Positions 31,535-41,419 of a stretch of DNA of 64,000 nucleotides are shown here, one piece after another. Origin of the DNA: Planctomycetota bacterium (GTDB lineage Bacteria > Planctomycetota > UBA8742 > UBA2392); contig JAGQRH010000006.1 in assembly GCA_020425605.1 (NCBI GenBank), positions 1 to 64,000 on the forward strand, given 5' to 3'. Within the stretch, counting starts at the first letter, position 1, and the number at the start of each line of letters is the position of its first letter. The notes under the pieces are model-generated. The model did no database searches and had not been told where the DNA came from. It saw only the letters and a list, made by a program, of their open reading frames with translations. Position numbers and translations under genes: made by a program.

Positions 31535-32488
31535 ATGGCCCGCACAGAAGCAGTCGGATTCCAACTCAAGACGCTGACCGAACTACTGCAGAAGGTCTAC
31601 AGCGCCGTCGACCTGTCGCAGATCGCACGCGCGATTCGCCTGCACGTGCGCGACAACCTGCCGGTCGATTCCCGTGTGCCGTCGCAGCTCGACACGATTG
31701 AGCGGCGCGTGATCATGGCGCTTGAAGACCTGTATCTCGCGAGCCTTCACCCGGACGGACCGACCGACGAAATGGACCCGTCGATGTCCGAGCGCATCAG
31801 CACCGCCGAGTCGTACTACCAGAGCCAGATTGAGACGGCCGCGCGCACCATAGACCGCGCGGGTCTCGTCACATCGGACGCGTCAGTCCTGCGAGCCGCC
31901 GCGCCGGCCATTGCGGAGGCCGCGCAGGACATCGTCCGGCGACGCAGCAACGAGTTCGCGCTCGATATCGCCCGTGACCTGGAGTCGCTGGGCGCGGCGC
32001 CGAGCATCCTGTTCCAGCTCGATGGGCGCATCGTGTGGGCCAACCACGCGTTGACCGAGATGTGCGAGCAACGCTCGCTGAACCACGGCAAGCTTCTGCA
32101 GGTCGCCTGCCGGTTCGCCGCGCCGATATGTGCCGCGCTTCGCCGCCGCGACAAGCCCAAGACCAAACGCGAGTTGCGCCACAGGGCCAGTGAGATGGGC
32201 GTACACCTGCGCGCTGCGGTTCAGCGCCGCAACGACAACGCAGGCGAAGCCCTGCTGCTGGTGGAGATCAGTGAGGCCAAGCGCGCCACTGATCTCTCAC
32301 CGCGCGAGTTGCAGGTTGCGTTGCTGGTTTCACAGCACGGCTCGTACAAGACGGCGGCCGAGGTTGCACAGGTCAGCCTGGACAGCGTGCGGACCTACGT
32401 GCGGCGCATCTATCGGAAGTTCGGGGTCAGCAACCGCATGCAGTTGAAGGCCCGGCTGATCCGCGAAGGCCTGCTGAAGCCCGAGTAG
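31535..32488 (+). CDS. LuxR/GerE-type HTH regulator with PAS-like sensor region
   Basis: 317 residues. The C-terminal 65 residues are a LuxR helix-turn-helix: LSPRELQVALLVSQHGSY, KTAAEVAQVSLDSVRTYVRRI, YRKFGVSNRMQLKARL. The middle (APSILFQLDGRIVWANHAL) resembles a PAS domain. The N-terminal 140 residues are helical and unassigned; there is no receiver domain with a phospho-Asp. It is therefore likely a single-component sensor of an unknown ligand. It has GGAGG upstream and is convergent with the heparinase-like gene, whose stop is seven bases away. Confidence 0.8.
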   Translation: MARTEAVGFQLKTLTELLQKVYSAVDLSQIARAIRLHVRDNLPVDSRVPSQLDTIERRVIMALEDLYLASLHPDGPTDEMDPSMSERISTAESYYQSQIETAARTIDRAGLVTSDASVLRAAAPAIAEAAQDIVRRRSNEFALDIARDLESLGAAPSILFQLDGRIVWANHALTEMCEQRSLNHGKLLQVACRFAAPICAALRRRDKPKTKRELRHRASEMGVHLRAAVQRRNDNAGEALLLVEISEAKRATDLSPRELQVALLVSQHGSYKTAAEVAQVSLDSVRTYVRRIYRKFGVSNRMQLKARLIREGLLKPE

Positions 32489-32495
32489 GGGCGGG

Positions 32496-35400
32496 CTATT
32501 CGAGCGACACGACCGCGTGCAGCTTGGACCTTACGGTAGTACCGGCAATCTGGGCTTCCATGACGACGGGGCCTTCATTGCCGGGTGCCGTGAACAGGTT
32601 GTTCTTGTCCACCACGCCTTGGCCCTTGAGCCTGCGCCATTGCACGCGGACCGGGTGCTCGTTGTCTTCGTCGTCGATGCCGATGCACTCAAGCTGCACT
32701 TCCTCAAGCGGCTTGACCGCCAGCACCGGCGGCTTGATCTTCAGCTTCACCATCTCCGGCGGCGGGGCGTTATTGGCCAGCACCAGCCTGGCCAGATTCG
32801 ATTGCCCGACGTTGCCCGCCGCGTCAAAGGCCAGCGCGTTCGCCTGGTAGGCGCCGTCCGGCATTTCTGACGTATCGATCTCGCGCGAATAGGGTGCCGT
32901 CGTGACCGGCTCGCCGACGCGCTTGCCGTTCAGGCAGAACTGCACGCGCTCAACACCGTTCGGGTCGGCGGCGTTGGCGACGAACGTGACGATGCCACGG
33001 GCCTTCTTGTTGTCGCCGGGCGACAGCAGCTCGACGGTCGGCGGCGTGTTATCGACGCGAAACGCGCGTGCACCACTGCGGCGCGTGTGGCCGAGAACGT
33101 CCTTGGCCTCGATGATCGCCTCATGTACGCCTTCCGACAGGTTCTGGGCATTGACCTTCCAGACCCACGGCCCGGCTTCGAGCGTCGGGCCCATGTATTG
33201 GCCATCAACCAACAGGCGTGCGCTGGCCACGCCGATCGGGTCGCCGATGCTGGCGTGCAGCGTGAATTCGCCGCCCACGAACTGGTCTTCGCGCGGCGTG
33301 ATGACGCTGCTTTCCGGGCCGGGGCTCTCGTGCTCGAACTCGATCAGGTGGCTGCCCGCCTCAAGCGGCTGGCTGATCACGAAGACCTTGGCGTCGCCTT
33401 CGATCGCGACTTCGTTGCCGTCGACAAACACTTTCTTCAGCCCCGGGAACGCGACGCGCAGGTGGGCTCGCGTGCCCAGGTGCAGCACGGCCTGCGCGCC
33501 CGATGCGGTGATGCTGAACTCGACGGGCTTGTCGGGATCTTCGGGGTGGCTTGCGCCGAAACCGATGTGAATGCCTTCGTGCATGTCGTAGGCGAGCACG
33601 CTGGTCGACTTGATGGCCACGTAGTGGCCGGGGTAGTCGTCGCGCCGGTCGACGTAGCACATCAGCGCATCTGTCCACACCCAGCCGCACTGCTGCGGCA
33701 TGCCGTTCGGCCAGCCGTTGAATATCACGGCGCCCTCGTCCATCGTCGTACGGTAGACACGCCCGCGCTCTTCCGTGTTGATGCGGCGCACGGGTGGCAA
33801 CCGCCCGGCGCGGCCAAGCGCGATCACCGTGGCGAGGTCGCCGCGCCCGCGCATGAACTCGACCCCCAGCCCGGAAAGGCTGTTCGAGGTTGGCTCCTCG
33901 ACGCCCTGGCTGAAGCCGTTACTGAAGAATACGAAGCGCGCCTGACGATCGGAGCCGTCCGTCGCCCGCACCGCCAACGTGCCCCGGTCGACGGCTGCCA
34001 CTTCGTCGCTGCCTTCAATGCGCAGCCCACCGCGTTTCAGTGTGCGCCCGTCGCCGATGTCGTAGCGGTCAAACAGAAGGCAGACACCCTCGGCTCGCAG
34101 GTAAAGCAAGTGGCGCTGCGCGAGGCTGCCCTCGGTACCCTTGTAGTCGCCGTTGATGTAGGCGGCGCCGCCCATGTCGACGTAGTCGCGCACTCGGCCA
34201 ACTACGCTGTGGCCGCCGATATCCTTGAACGCGTCCGAATCGCAGGTCAGCTTCAGGTCCACGCCGGAGCTTGCAAGATGCACGTACGGCAATGTGCCCG
34301 ATTCGGCTTGCAGGGTGACGATGGGGCTGCTGGGGTCCCAGTCGCTGCGCACGACCGCGCGCGTCTCGGACAATCTTGCACCCGGAGACATGGCCGTGTC
34401 CGGGCTCGTGACCTGCAACGTCGGGTCATAGAAGACGCACGTCAACACGGAGTCGATGCCCGGGCTGGCCGGCAACTCAATGCGGTACTTGGTGGACGGC
34501 CGGTCTTCACTGCCCGCGCGTTGAGCGGCGCCTGCGACGCTGATCTGGTGCAGCAGCCACTGTGCGACGCCGTCCCGGTAGGTATCCGCCAGCTTCGCCA
34601 GCAGGGGTGTCGCACCGAACAGGTCCGTGACCGAGATACGGCTGCTGGCGAACAGCCCGCTTCGGTTGTGCCCGAACTGGTGGGCAACCCAGCTGGGCAG
34701 CGCGCTCAGGTTGCCGCCCTCGCCCATCAGCATGTCGTCGCCGTAGTATCGATGGAACGCCTGCACGAACGGCAGCAGAAACCGCATCAGCTCAACCAGC
34801 CCCTGCAGGTCGCTGGCGGCCGGACGCCCATTCTCGGCGATGCGGCTTTCCAGCAACGAGGTTGATCGCTGCTCGGCGTTGTCTGCCCAGCGGCGCGCGT
34901 GCTGATAGTAGGGCTCGAAGTTCATCAGCGGCAGCCCGGCCAGGCCGAGCGCCATTGCGCCGTTCTCGCTGATGGTGGCGGGTGCGTTCTGCTTCGGGTC
35001 GTTGATGAAGTTCGCGAGGCGCAATCCGTTCTTGTAAAGCACGGCCGCGACTTCAGCCTTGTCCTGCTCCGACAGCTTGGGGCTCAGGAAGTCCAGGGCA
35101 AGTGCAAGGTCGCGGATAGCCGTGACGCACCCGCGCCCCGGGGGCGTCTCGGGGTCAGCACCGGCGCGGTCATGGAATACTCCGCCCGCCGCTCGGCACT
35201 TTCGCAGCAGCGCGTCGCGGGCCCAGGCCATCATCTGGTCGTCTTCGTAGAGCCGACCCACGAATGCCATCTCTAGCAGCGACTGGTTATCGACAATGCT
35301 GGCACCGTTGCTGACGCTTCGCAGCGAATAGTAATCCAGGTCGAACGGCACGTTGGCTTGCGCCTGCATCAGCCCGTCGGTGCGGTCGCGAAGCACGCGG

Positions 35401-35987
35401 ATCAGCGACGCCATCAGTCCGCGATCCAGGCGCAACTGAAGGTCCTGCAGGTCGCCTTCGTTGAACAGCAACCCCGGGTCCTGTGTGACCTGACTTTGCG
35501 GAAGCACCTGCCGGATGTCGGTGTTGCTGCCCTTGGCCTCAGGGATGTAGGCGACGACGCTTTCAATTTCCTCCATCGTGACTTCCTGCCTCTCCGCCTT
35601 GGGCGGAAGCGGCAGGCGCTTGGTCAGGATGGCTTCGTTGAGTGTGCTGTCTTCGCTGGCCGGCTCGAGGGCAATCGCCTCGTCCTGCTCGGGCACGCGC
35701 ATCGGCGTGATGACCGCGTCGGACAGCGGCCGCAAGGCCGGCACCTCGACCGTCGGCTCGACGTGGGCCTTGGGGCGGAAGTAGGGGTTGCTGGATGGCG
35801 CGGTCGATTCACCGAAATCGCGCAGGTCGTCGGTGCTCTCTCCGGCCGCCCTGCGACGGGCGTTTTCACTTGAGAGCTCACGTGCGAGGTCGGTTACGTC
35901 CTCGACGTCGTCACCGGATGGATCCATCGGTGCGCCGTGTGGACCGGGCGCGCCGTGGTCGCTGGTATTTTTCCGGGGCTCATTCAT
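32496..35987 (-). CDS. Large heparinase II/III-like protein with C-terminal Ig-like domains
   Basis: 1163 residues. Residues 1-150 are acidic and Pro-rich without signal peptide. About 170-440 is a helical (alpha/alpha-toroid-like) region, and 500-850 a beta-sandwich with heparinase II/III-type features (VRDYVDMGGAAYINGDYKG, LLYLRAEGVCLLFDRY). From about 880 come Ig-like repeats (GEFTLHASIGDPIGVASARLLVDG, DNTPPTVELLSPGDNKKARG) and a last beta domain. The family cleaves acidic polysaccharides by elimination. The lack of an export signal is odd; export by another route, a cytoplasmic role or a mis-set start are options. The catalytic residues were not confirmed. Confidence 0.6.
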   Translation of the reverse strand: MNEPRKNTSDHGAPGPHGAPMDPSGDDVEDVTDLARELSSENARRRAAGESTDDLRDFGESTAPSSNPYFRPKAHVEPTVEVPALRPLSDAVITPMRVPEQDEAIALEPASEDSTLNEAILTKRLPLPPKAERQEVTMEEIESVVAYIPEAKGSNTDIRQVLPQSQVTQDPGLLFNEGDLQDLQLRLDRGLMASLIRVLRDRTDGLMQAQANVPFDLDYYSLRSVSNGASIVDNQSLLEMAFVGRLYEDDQMMAWARDALLRKCRAAGGVFHDRAGADPETPPGRGCVTAIRDLALALDFLSPKLSEQDKAEVAAVLYKNGLRLANFINDPKQNAPATISENGAMALGLAGLPLMNFEPYYQHARRWADNAEQRSTSLLESRIAENGRPAASDLQGLVELMRFLLPFVQAFHRYYGDDMLMGEGGNLSALPSWVAHQFGHNRSGLFASSRISVTDLFGATPLLAKLADTYRDGVAQWLLHQISVAGAAQRAGSEDRPSTKYRIELPASPGIDSVLTCVFYDPTLQVTSPDTAMSPGARLSETRAVVRSDWDPSSPIVTLQAESGTLPYVHLASSGVDLKLTCDSDAFKDIGGHSVVGRVRDYVDMGGAAYINGDYKGTEGSLAQRHLLYLRAEGVCLLFDRYDIGDGRTLKRGGLRIEGSDEVAAVDRGTLAVRATDGSDRQARFVFFSNGFSQGVEEPTSNSLSGLGVEFMRGRGDLATVIALGRAGRLPPVRRINTEERGRVYRTTMDEGAVIFNGWPNGMPQQCGWVWTDALMCYVDRRDDYPGHYVAIKSTSVLAYDMHEGIHIGFGASHPEDPDKPVEFSITASGAQAVLHLGTRAHLRVAFPGLKKVFVDGNEVAIEGDAKVFVISQPLEAGSHLIEFEHESPGPESSVITPREDQFVGGEFTLHASIGDPIGVASARLLVDGQYMGPTLEAGPWVWKVNAQNLSEGVHEAIIEAKDVLGHTRRSGARAFRVDNTPPTVELLSPGDNKKARGIVTFVANAADPNGVERVQFCLNGKRVGEPVTTAPYSREIDTSEMPDGAYQANALAFDAAGNVGQSNLARLVLANNAPPPEMVKLKIKPPVLAVKPLEEVQLECIGIDDEDNEHPVRVQWRRLKGQGVVDKNNLFTAPGNEGPVVMEAQIAGTTVRSKLHAVVSLE

Positions 35988-36041
35988 GCGGACCGTCCAT
36001 TATGGACCAGTTGCCCCGCGCCGACTAGGGCTGCCCTATTG

Positions 36042-36752
36042 TCACACGCCCCGGCGGCTCGGGGGCCAGACAAACTTGTGCAATTGCAGATTCAAGCGCG
36101 CGCCCAGTCGGTCTGCGATCAGCCATTCAGAGAGCTCGGCTGGCTCGATGCGACGGAACGCCGGCGCGAACAGGACCGTTGTGCGCTCCACCAGCGCCTC
36201 CCGCCGGACCAGTTCTCGCGCCCATTCATAGTCGGCGCGGGACGTCAGGACGAACTTGAGCTCATCCCCGGGGCGCAGGCGGGCCAGGTTTGCATAGTGA
36301 TTCGCCGGCTCTTCGCCGCTGCCGGGCGTCTTGATGTCGAGGATCGTCCTGACGCCTTCGGGCACGATCGAGATGTCGTGGCTGCCGCCGGTCTCGACCA
36401 GAACTTCGCAGCCGGCTGCAAGCAGTCGCCTGCACAGCTCGGGGAACAGGGGCTGCAGCAGGGGCTCGCCGCCGGTGATTTCAACCAGCGGAATGCCATG
36501 GCCGAGCACGGACTTCACCACGTCGTCCAGCGCCATCGGCTCACCCTCAGTGAAGGCGTAGGCCGTGTCGCAGTAGCTGCAGCGCTGGTTGCAGACGGAC
36601 GTGCGCACAAACACACAAGGCCGGCCGGCATGCGTGCTCTCGCCCTGGATCGAGGCGTAGACCTCGTTGATCAACAGGTGCGTGGCCTCGCGCCCCTTGA
36701 GTTTCTCAAGCGGCTTGAGCCTGTCCGCAAACTTTGACTTAGCAACGTCCAT
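36042..36752 (-). CDS. queE: 7-carboxy-7-deazaguanine synthase (radical SAM)
   Basis: 236 residues. NEVYASIQGESTHAGRP precedes the radical SAM triad CNQRCSYC (Cys54, Cys58, Cys61), whose CX3CX2C spacing is normal for QueE, and EITGGEPLLQ (GGEP 94-97) follows. QueE converts carboxy-tetrahydropterin to 7-carboxy-7-deazaguanine, the ring-contraction step for queuosine and related DNA or tRNA bases. No queC, queD or queF is close. Length is usual. The start at 36752 keeps the extra N-terminal helix (SKFADRLKPLEKLKG). Confidence 0.9.
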   Translation of the reverse strand: MDVAKSKFADRLKPLEKLKGREATHLLINEVYASIQGESTHAGRPCVFVRTSVCNQRCSYCDTAYAFTEGEPMALDDVVKSVLGHGIPLVEITGGEPLLQPLFPELCRRLLAAGCEVLVETGGSHDISIVPEGVRTILDIKTPGSGEEPANHYANLARLRPGDELKFVLTSRADYEWARELVRREALVERTTVLFAPAFRRIEPAELSEWLIADRLGARLNLQLHKFVWPPSRRGV

Positions 36753-36890
36753 CTACCCGGTCCTCTGGAACCATCGGTGAACATACCTGAACATATGAAT
36801 CGATGTGCACCTATGGTTGCTTTGAGCGGTCCAATCTGCGAGGGGCAGACGGGATACAAACTGGCGTTCCGCGCCTATACTCCGCCGCCT

Positions 36891-37706
36891 ATGGTTCCTC
36901 GGGTCTGCATCCTTGTGCTACTTGCTTCCGCGCTTTGCGGGGCGGTGTCGGCGCTTGAGTTTCCTGACTCGAAGGTTGAATTTACGCAGACGCCAGGCGA
37001 AAGCGCGCCCGAGCCGCTGCCCGAGCCAGAGCTGGACATCAAGGCACCATGGGGCCTGTGGGCGAACCGCGCGCCCTACCCTTACTACGACGGGCCGTTC
37101 GGAATCGACACGCAGGATGACCTGGTTGCCCGCGACATCTGGTTCGACTTCCAGACCGAAATGTGGCTGACGCCGAACGGCTGGCGCGGCGCGAGCGGCT
37201 CCATGCGTGCGCGCATCGGACTGTTCTCGCTGGACGTCAGCTACCTGCAGCTTGCCCGCACGGACCGGCACAGCTACCTGGGCAAACGCAACATCAAGGA
37301 CTGGGCCGGGCTAACGGACGCCCGCGGCCACATCGGGCTGACGATTCCGGTCTGGCAGTTCGGCTACGTCGACTTTCAGATCGGGCTCAGCGGATTCGAC
37401 GAAACCCGCGGCATATCCCGCGTCGGCCCCAGCTACCGCGCGAGTGCCAGCATCTATCCGATCTGGCCGATTGAGATCGAAGCCTGGGCATCGACAGCGC
37501 GCTTCTTCGACGGCACCGGCGTCAACGACTTCGGCGTAAGGCTGCACGTGCAGGTCTTCCGCCATCTGCTGATCACAGCCGGCTGGCGCTGGATGAACGT
37601 GGACGGCAGCAACTTCAGCACCCAGGGCTTCACGTTCGGGTTCAGCTTCCAGTTCGCCAACCTGCGCACCTTCTTCTGGTCACCCTTCCGCGGCCCGGCG
37701 TACTAG
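36891..37706 (+). CDS. Outer-membrane beta-barrel-like protein
   Basis: 271 residues from ATG 36891; the upstream ATG at 36777 is not needed. The signal peptide MVPRVCILVLLASALCGAVSA is clear. The mature part alternates short amphipathic strands with aromatic ends (IGLTIPVWQFGYVDFQIGLSG, ASASIYPIWPIEIEAW, LLITAGWRWMNVDG, FTFGFSFQFANLRTFFW) and has few Cys. That is typical of an eight- to twelve-strand barrel. No signature motif identifies the family. It is monocistronic. Confidence 0.65.
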   Translation: MVPRVCILVLLASALCGAVSALEFPDSKVEFTQTPGESAPEPLPEPELDIKAPWGLWANRAPYPYYDGPFGIDTQDDLVARDIWFDFQTEMWLTPNGWRGASGSMRARIGLFSLDVSYLQLARTDRHSYLGKRNIKDWAGLTDARGHIGLTIPVWQFGYVDFQIGLSGFDETRGISRVGPSYRASASIYPIWPIEIEAWASTARFFDGTGVNDFGVRLHVQVFRHLLITAGWRWMNVDGSNFSTQGFTFGFSFQFANLRTFFWSPFRGPAY

Positions 37707-37760
37707 CCCGTCTGCGCGAATTGCGGGGGCGACTGATGAGACCCTCAAGTTGCCGCCTGC

Positions 37761-38624
37761 TCAGTCATCAAGTGGATCATCCGGCATCATGTCACGATAC
37801 GTGATTGGTGGCCCCTCGGCCGGACGCTTGTCGTGGAAGTTCGGCGGGCGCGTGCTCAGGTAGTCCACGACCGGCTTGCGCTCGCCCGCCCTGCCGGCCC
37901 ATGCGGCGGCAACCGTGTTTATGAAGCGCTCGCGCTTCTCAGCGCGCACTTCTTCTTCGGTTGCCGGGCCTTCGAGTTCATAATCCGGCACGACCGTGGC
38001 CCGCATGGCCAGTCCAATCAGCAGCCCGGCACCGATCCCGCCGAAGTGTGCGGAAAACGCCACGCCGGGGACACCAAGCCACGCATACATCACCTGAGAA
38101 TAGACCCATAACCCCACCCAGAAAACCAGCGGCACGGCAATCGTGAGCCGTCGTGTCTTCAACGCAGCAATCGCAAGGAATGCCGGGTGCAGGGGCAGGA
38201 TCGACAGTTTTCCCAACGGCGCGGCCGCGACACACAGCCCCATCAGGCCCGCAATGGCGCCGGATGCGCCCAGCATGGGCACGCTGTCACCCCAGTTCAT
38301 ACAAAGGAAAGTAAGCCCGGCCGCCAGACCGCTGAGCAGATACAGCACAAGCAGCCGCTGCCAGCCAAGGCGCAATTCAAGGTACGTGCCGAAGGTCCAC
38401 AGAAACACCATGTTGCCAAGCAAGTGCATCACATCGGCGTGCATGAACATGCTGGTGATCCATGCGATCGGATCAACGGTGTCCGGAACGAGCATCAGGT
38501 GCATGAGAAAGCTGTCAGCCAGGAACTGCTGAGCCACGTACATCAGCACGTTGCAGGCAATCAGCGCGATCGTGCCTGTGGGCCACGTCAGCTGGCGGAA
38601 CCGGATTCCGACCGGAATGAACAT
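37761..38624 (-). CDS. Rhomboid-family intramembrane serine protease (first of pair)
   Basis: 287 residues with six or seven TM segments. Catalytic Ser121 lies in GASGAIAG (GxSG) and His193 in AFSAHFGGIGAG; HADVMHLLGNMVFLW is the family's loop-1/TM2 signature. Rhomboids cut TM proteins within the membrane. A basic and Pro-rich cytoplasmic tail of about 75 residues follows the last helix. Twelve bases downstream on the same strand of the second rhomboid (38637-39461), so both form one leftward operon. The pair are paralogues. Substrates unknown. Confidence 0.85.
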   Translation of the reverse strand: MFIPVGIRFRQLTWPTGTIALIACNVLMYVAQQFLADSFLMHLMLVPDTVDPIAWITSMFMHADVMHLLGNMVFLWTFGTYLELRLGWQRLLVLYLLSGLAAGLTFLCMNWGDSVPMLGASGAIAGLMGLCVAAAPLGKLSILPLHPAFLAIAALKTRRLTIAVPLVFWVGLWVYSQVMYAWLGVPGVAFSAHFGGIGAGLLIGLAMRATVVPDYELEGPATEEEVRAEKRERFINTVAAAWAGRAGERKPVVDYLSTRPPNFHDKRPAEGPPITYRDMMPDDPLDD

Positions 38625-38636
38625 CGTGCGGCCATT

Positions 38637-39461
38637 CTAGCGCTTGTCCCAGCGCTTCAGCATCTCTTCTTCGTATGGGTCCTGCACCGCCGGGCTGCTG
38701 CCCAGCCACTCCGGGATGTGGCTGGCACCTGGGCGATCCTGGGCCTCGCGTCCGCGCCGCAGATAGCCCGCGAGATCGCCGTAGAACATCGTCTTGGCGC
38801 GCGCGTCCACATCTTCGCGGGATTGCAGATGCTCAGGCATCCGCCAGCCGCCGCCGAGCTTGTAGCGCATCAGCAGGCCCATGCCCGCGCCGGCCGCAAA
38901 ACCGCCAAGGTGCGACGAGAACGCGATGCCATCCACGCCGACCATTACCATGGCAATCTGCTCAAGCAGCCAGAAACCCAGGATCAGCCCGGCGTTGATC
39001 GGCAGCACGCGCAGCATCGGGCCCCACCAGATCAGCGTCTTGACCCGCGAGCGCGGCCCGGCCGCGATCACAACACCCATCAGCGCGGAGATCACGCCGG
39101 AGGCGCCGATTGCAGGCATGTCGGAGCCCAGGTTCGCCAGGATGTAGACGCCGCTCTCGATCGGCGCGAACAGGGCATACAGAAGCAGAAAGCGTGCGGG
39201 GCCGATGCGTTCTTCCACGTAGCGGCCATAGACCCAAAGGAACAGCATGTTGCCGCCGAGGTGCAGAAAGCCGGCGTGCAGGAAACCGGAGGTCCACCAC
39301 TGCCAGGGCGCGAATCGATCCGGCCAGAGGAAAAAGGGTGCAAGCTGGCTGTCAGACAGCCCGAATGTAAGGAAGAAGATCAGCACATTGGCCGTGACCA
39401 AACCGATGGTCGCCCAGGGCTTGTTCTCGTACGGATAATCCACAGCCAGCGGCAGAATCAT
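38637..39461 (-). CDS. Rhomboid-family intramembrane serine protease (second of pair)
   Basis: 274 residues. Ser121 in GASGVISALMG and His184 in FSSHLGGFAAG make the catalytic dyad; LHAGFLHLGGNMLFLWVYGRYVE is the TM2 signature. Both active residues fall at nearly the same positions as in the neighbour, showing tandem duplication, although the two sequences have diverged widely. A C-terminal tail of about 70 residues is charged (EDVDARAKTMFYGDLAG). It precedes the other rhomboid in the leftward operon. Confidence 0.87.
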   Translation of the reverse strand: MILPLAVDYPYENKPWATIGLVTANVLIFFLTFGLSDSQLAPFFLWPDRFAPWQWWTSGFLHAGFLHLGGNMLFLWVYGRYVEERIGPARFLLLYALFAPIESGVYILANLGSDMPAIGASGVISALMGVVIAAGPRSRVKTLIWWGPMLRVLPINAGLILGFWLLEQIAMVMVGVDGIAFSSHLGGFAAGAGMGLLMRYKLGGGWRMPEHLQSREDVDARAKTMFYGDLAGYLRRGREAQDRPGASHIPEWLGSSPAVQDPYEEEMLKRWDKR

Positions 39462-39705
39462 CAGGCACCTCCATGTTCATAAGATGAACCATGAAGCAGA
39501 GATGCGCGATTACAGCCCGACGGCCGGTTTGGAACGATTCACGACGAATATCACCGATATGTCACAATGTGCAATCAATGGGCCGCTTTGACCACTTATC
39601 GTTAGTATTGAGTTGATCCAAGTCTGGGCATAACTGAGGAGTCGTAACGCCGCCTGAACGGTGCGGGGCGCGTTCGACTGACGAGGACGAGAACCGAGGA
39701 CGAAC
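39462..39705. other. Intergenic region between divergent rhomboid and VWA operons
   Basis: About 240 bases. TTGACC at 39591-39596 could be a -35 for the rightward VWA gene, with no good -10. GAGGACGAAC precedes the ATG at 39706. I see nothing else I can support. Confidence 0.3.
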
Positions 39706-41397
39706 ATGAGGAATTCCAAGGCACTGACAAGACTGGTGTTGCTGGCCGCCATTTTGAGCACGATCGGCGGTGTGTGCACGGTGAGGTCCGAAGACTGGGG
39801 CCCCGCCAAGCAGTACTACGACGAGTTCATCAAGCGACCGTCGCTGCAGATGCGCACGCGCGCGCGCCTGAAGCTGGCAAGTTCGCGCCACCCGGGCGCC
39901 TTCAAAATCCTGTCTGAAAGCTACGCCAAGCCCGAAGACCCCAAGCCGCAGGTGAAGTACCTGCTGACATCGATCTGCGCGAACCACTTCTCTGATGAAG
40001 AGTTCGACGCAGGCTGGACCGAATGGCGCAACAAGTTCGCCAAGTCGGAAGACGCATGGCTCTGGTACCGCAGCCTGCGGCTGCACCAGGACAACGGCCA
40101 TGAGCCGGACCTCTACGAAGTCGCCAACGAGAACAAGGATCTGTTCCTGCGCGCGTCCGCACTGGAAGCCCTGTGCGAAAACGGCAGCGACGGGCTGCTG
40201 GCATGGTGGGAAACCAAGCTCGAGGAAGCCGACAAGTGGAAAGAGCCCGAGCGCGGGCTGATGCTCGAGATCGGCGCCAAGACGCTCTATATGGAAGCGC
40301 ACAGCATGAGCGACGACCAGTTCCGCAAAACGGCGCTGAAGCTGATCCCGCAGATCGAGCACAAGAAGACCGACGAAAAAACCAAGGTCGTGATGGCCCG
40401 CTATTTCCGCGAAATCTGGGGCGGCGACCGCCTGTTCATCAATGCGGCACCGTGGCTTGACCGCTTGCTCAATCCCGAAAAGAAGGACCACGGCGACGAC
40501 AAGTACGCCCCCGCCACGCCGCCCACCAAGTTCGTCGGCGTCGAGGCGGCCGGCAAGCGCATCGTGTACGTGATCGACATGAGCGACTCGATGCTCAAGC
40601 CGCTTTCAAAGCAGGCCAAGGAAGACATCAAGAAGCCGGTCAAGAAGCCCGACGGGCCGATCACCGGCAGCGGCAAGGAACCGGGCGAGCCGCAGCCAGG
40701 CGAGGATGAGAAGAAGGACGACGAAGATCCGCTGCCCTGGGACAAGATCAAGACCCGCTTTGACGCCGCGCGCGAATACCTGAAGCTCAGCCTGCGTTCA
40801 CTGCAGAAAGACCAGTTCTACTGCGTGATCTGGTTCGGCGACGAGCACGACACACTCAAGACCACCAAGGGCCTCACGCCGGCCACGCCGCAGAACATCG
40901 AGAAGACCTGCGATGAGCTGGATCGCTTCAAGGGCGGCGCGCCGATTGCCGATCGTCCGGACGGCACGCTGAAGGGCAAGACCAACCTGCACGGCGGGAT
41001 TCGCCAGGCCTTCAAGCTGACCGGCAAAGCCCCGGTCAAGGACTACGCATACGTGGCACCGGAGACCTTCATGACCGGTGCGGACACCATCTTCCTGCTC
41101 TCGGACGGTGCTCCGACCTGGGATGACTGGAACTGCCAGGACGCCCGCGAAGACTGGGACCAGACCGGTGACCCGGAAAGCAACACCAAGCACGCCGACC
41201 AGCCCGTGCTCGACTTCCCGGGCCCCTACGGCTACTGGTACCACAACGACTGGAGCTACATCATCGACGACGTCAACCGCATGAACCTGTTCCACAAGGC
41301 CGAGATTCACTGCATCGGCATCGGTGAAGCCAGCCAGGGCCTGCTGTACGGCATCGCCAAGGCCGGCATGGGCCAGGTCAAGATGGTCGGCGGGTAG
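39706..41397 (+). CDS. Secreted VWA-domain protein with HEAT-like N-terminus (first of pair)
   Basis: 563 residues. An N-terminal signal (LVLLAAILSTIGGVCTVRS) predicts export. Residues 30-270 are helical HEAT/TPR-like (RPSLQMRTRARLKLAS, DLFLRASALEALCENG). From 280 a von Willebrand A domain has the MIDAS DMSDS (Asp291, Ser293, Ser295), a KTNLHGGIRQAF Thr, and TIFLLSDGAPTWDDW with the Asp, so metal binding is likely intact. A Lys/Pro-rich insert of 70 residues (about 305-350) splits the fold. VWA proteins mediate adhesion or assembly. Followed by a terminator, then its paralogue. Confidence 0.8.
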   Translation: MRNSKALTRLVLLAAILSTIGGVCTVRSEDWGPAKQYYDEFIKRPSLQMRTRARLKLASSRHPGAFKILSESYAKPEDPKPQVKYLLTSICANHFSDEEFDAGWTEWRNKFAKSEDAWLWYRSLRLHQDNGHEPDLYEVANENKDLFLRASALEALCENGSDGLLAWWETKLEEADKWKEPERGLMLEIGAKTLYMEAHSMSDDQFRKTALKLIPQIEHKKTDEKTKVVMARYFREIWGGDRLFINAAPWLDRLLNPEKKDHGDDKYAPATPPTKFVGVEAAGKRIVYVIDMSDSMLKPLSKQAKEDIKKPVKKPDGPITGSGKEPGEPQPGEDEKKDDEDPLPWDKIKTRFDAAREYLKLSLRSLQKDQFYCVIWFGDEHDTLKTTKGLTPATPQNIEKTCDELDRFKGGAPIADRPDGTLKGKTNLHGGIRQAFKLTGKAPVKDYAYVAPETFMTGADTIFLLSDGAPTWDDWNCQDAREDWDQTGDPESNTKHADQPVLDFPGPYGYWYHNDWSYIIDDVNRMNLFHKAEIHCIGIGEASQGLLYGIAKAGMGQVKMVGG

Positions 41398-41419
41398 CTG
41401 AATCGATCCACGAATACAG

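Noticed and set aside
33087..34865. A 592-codon frame antisense to the heparinase-like gene
   Set aside because: Shadow of codon bias; composition is His/Arg/Val-rich and no motif is present.
38187..39482. A 431-codon frame antisense to the rhomboid pair
   Set aside because: Gln/His/Arg-rich shadow; the opposite strand has intact GxSG and His motifs in both rhomboids.
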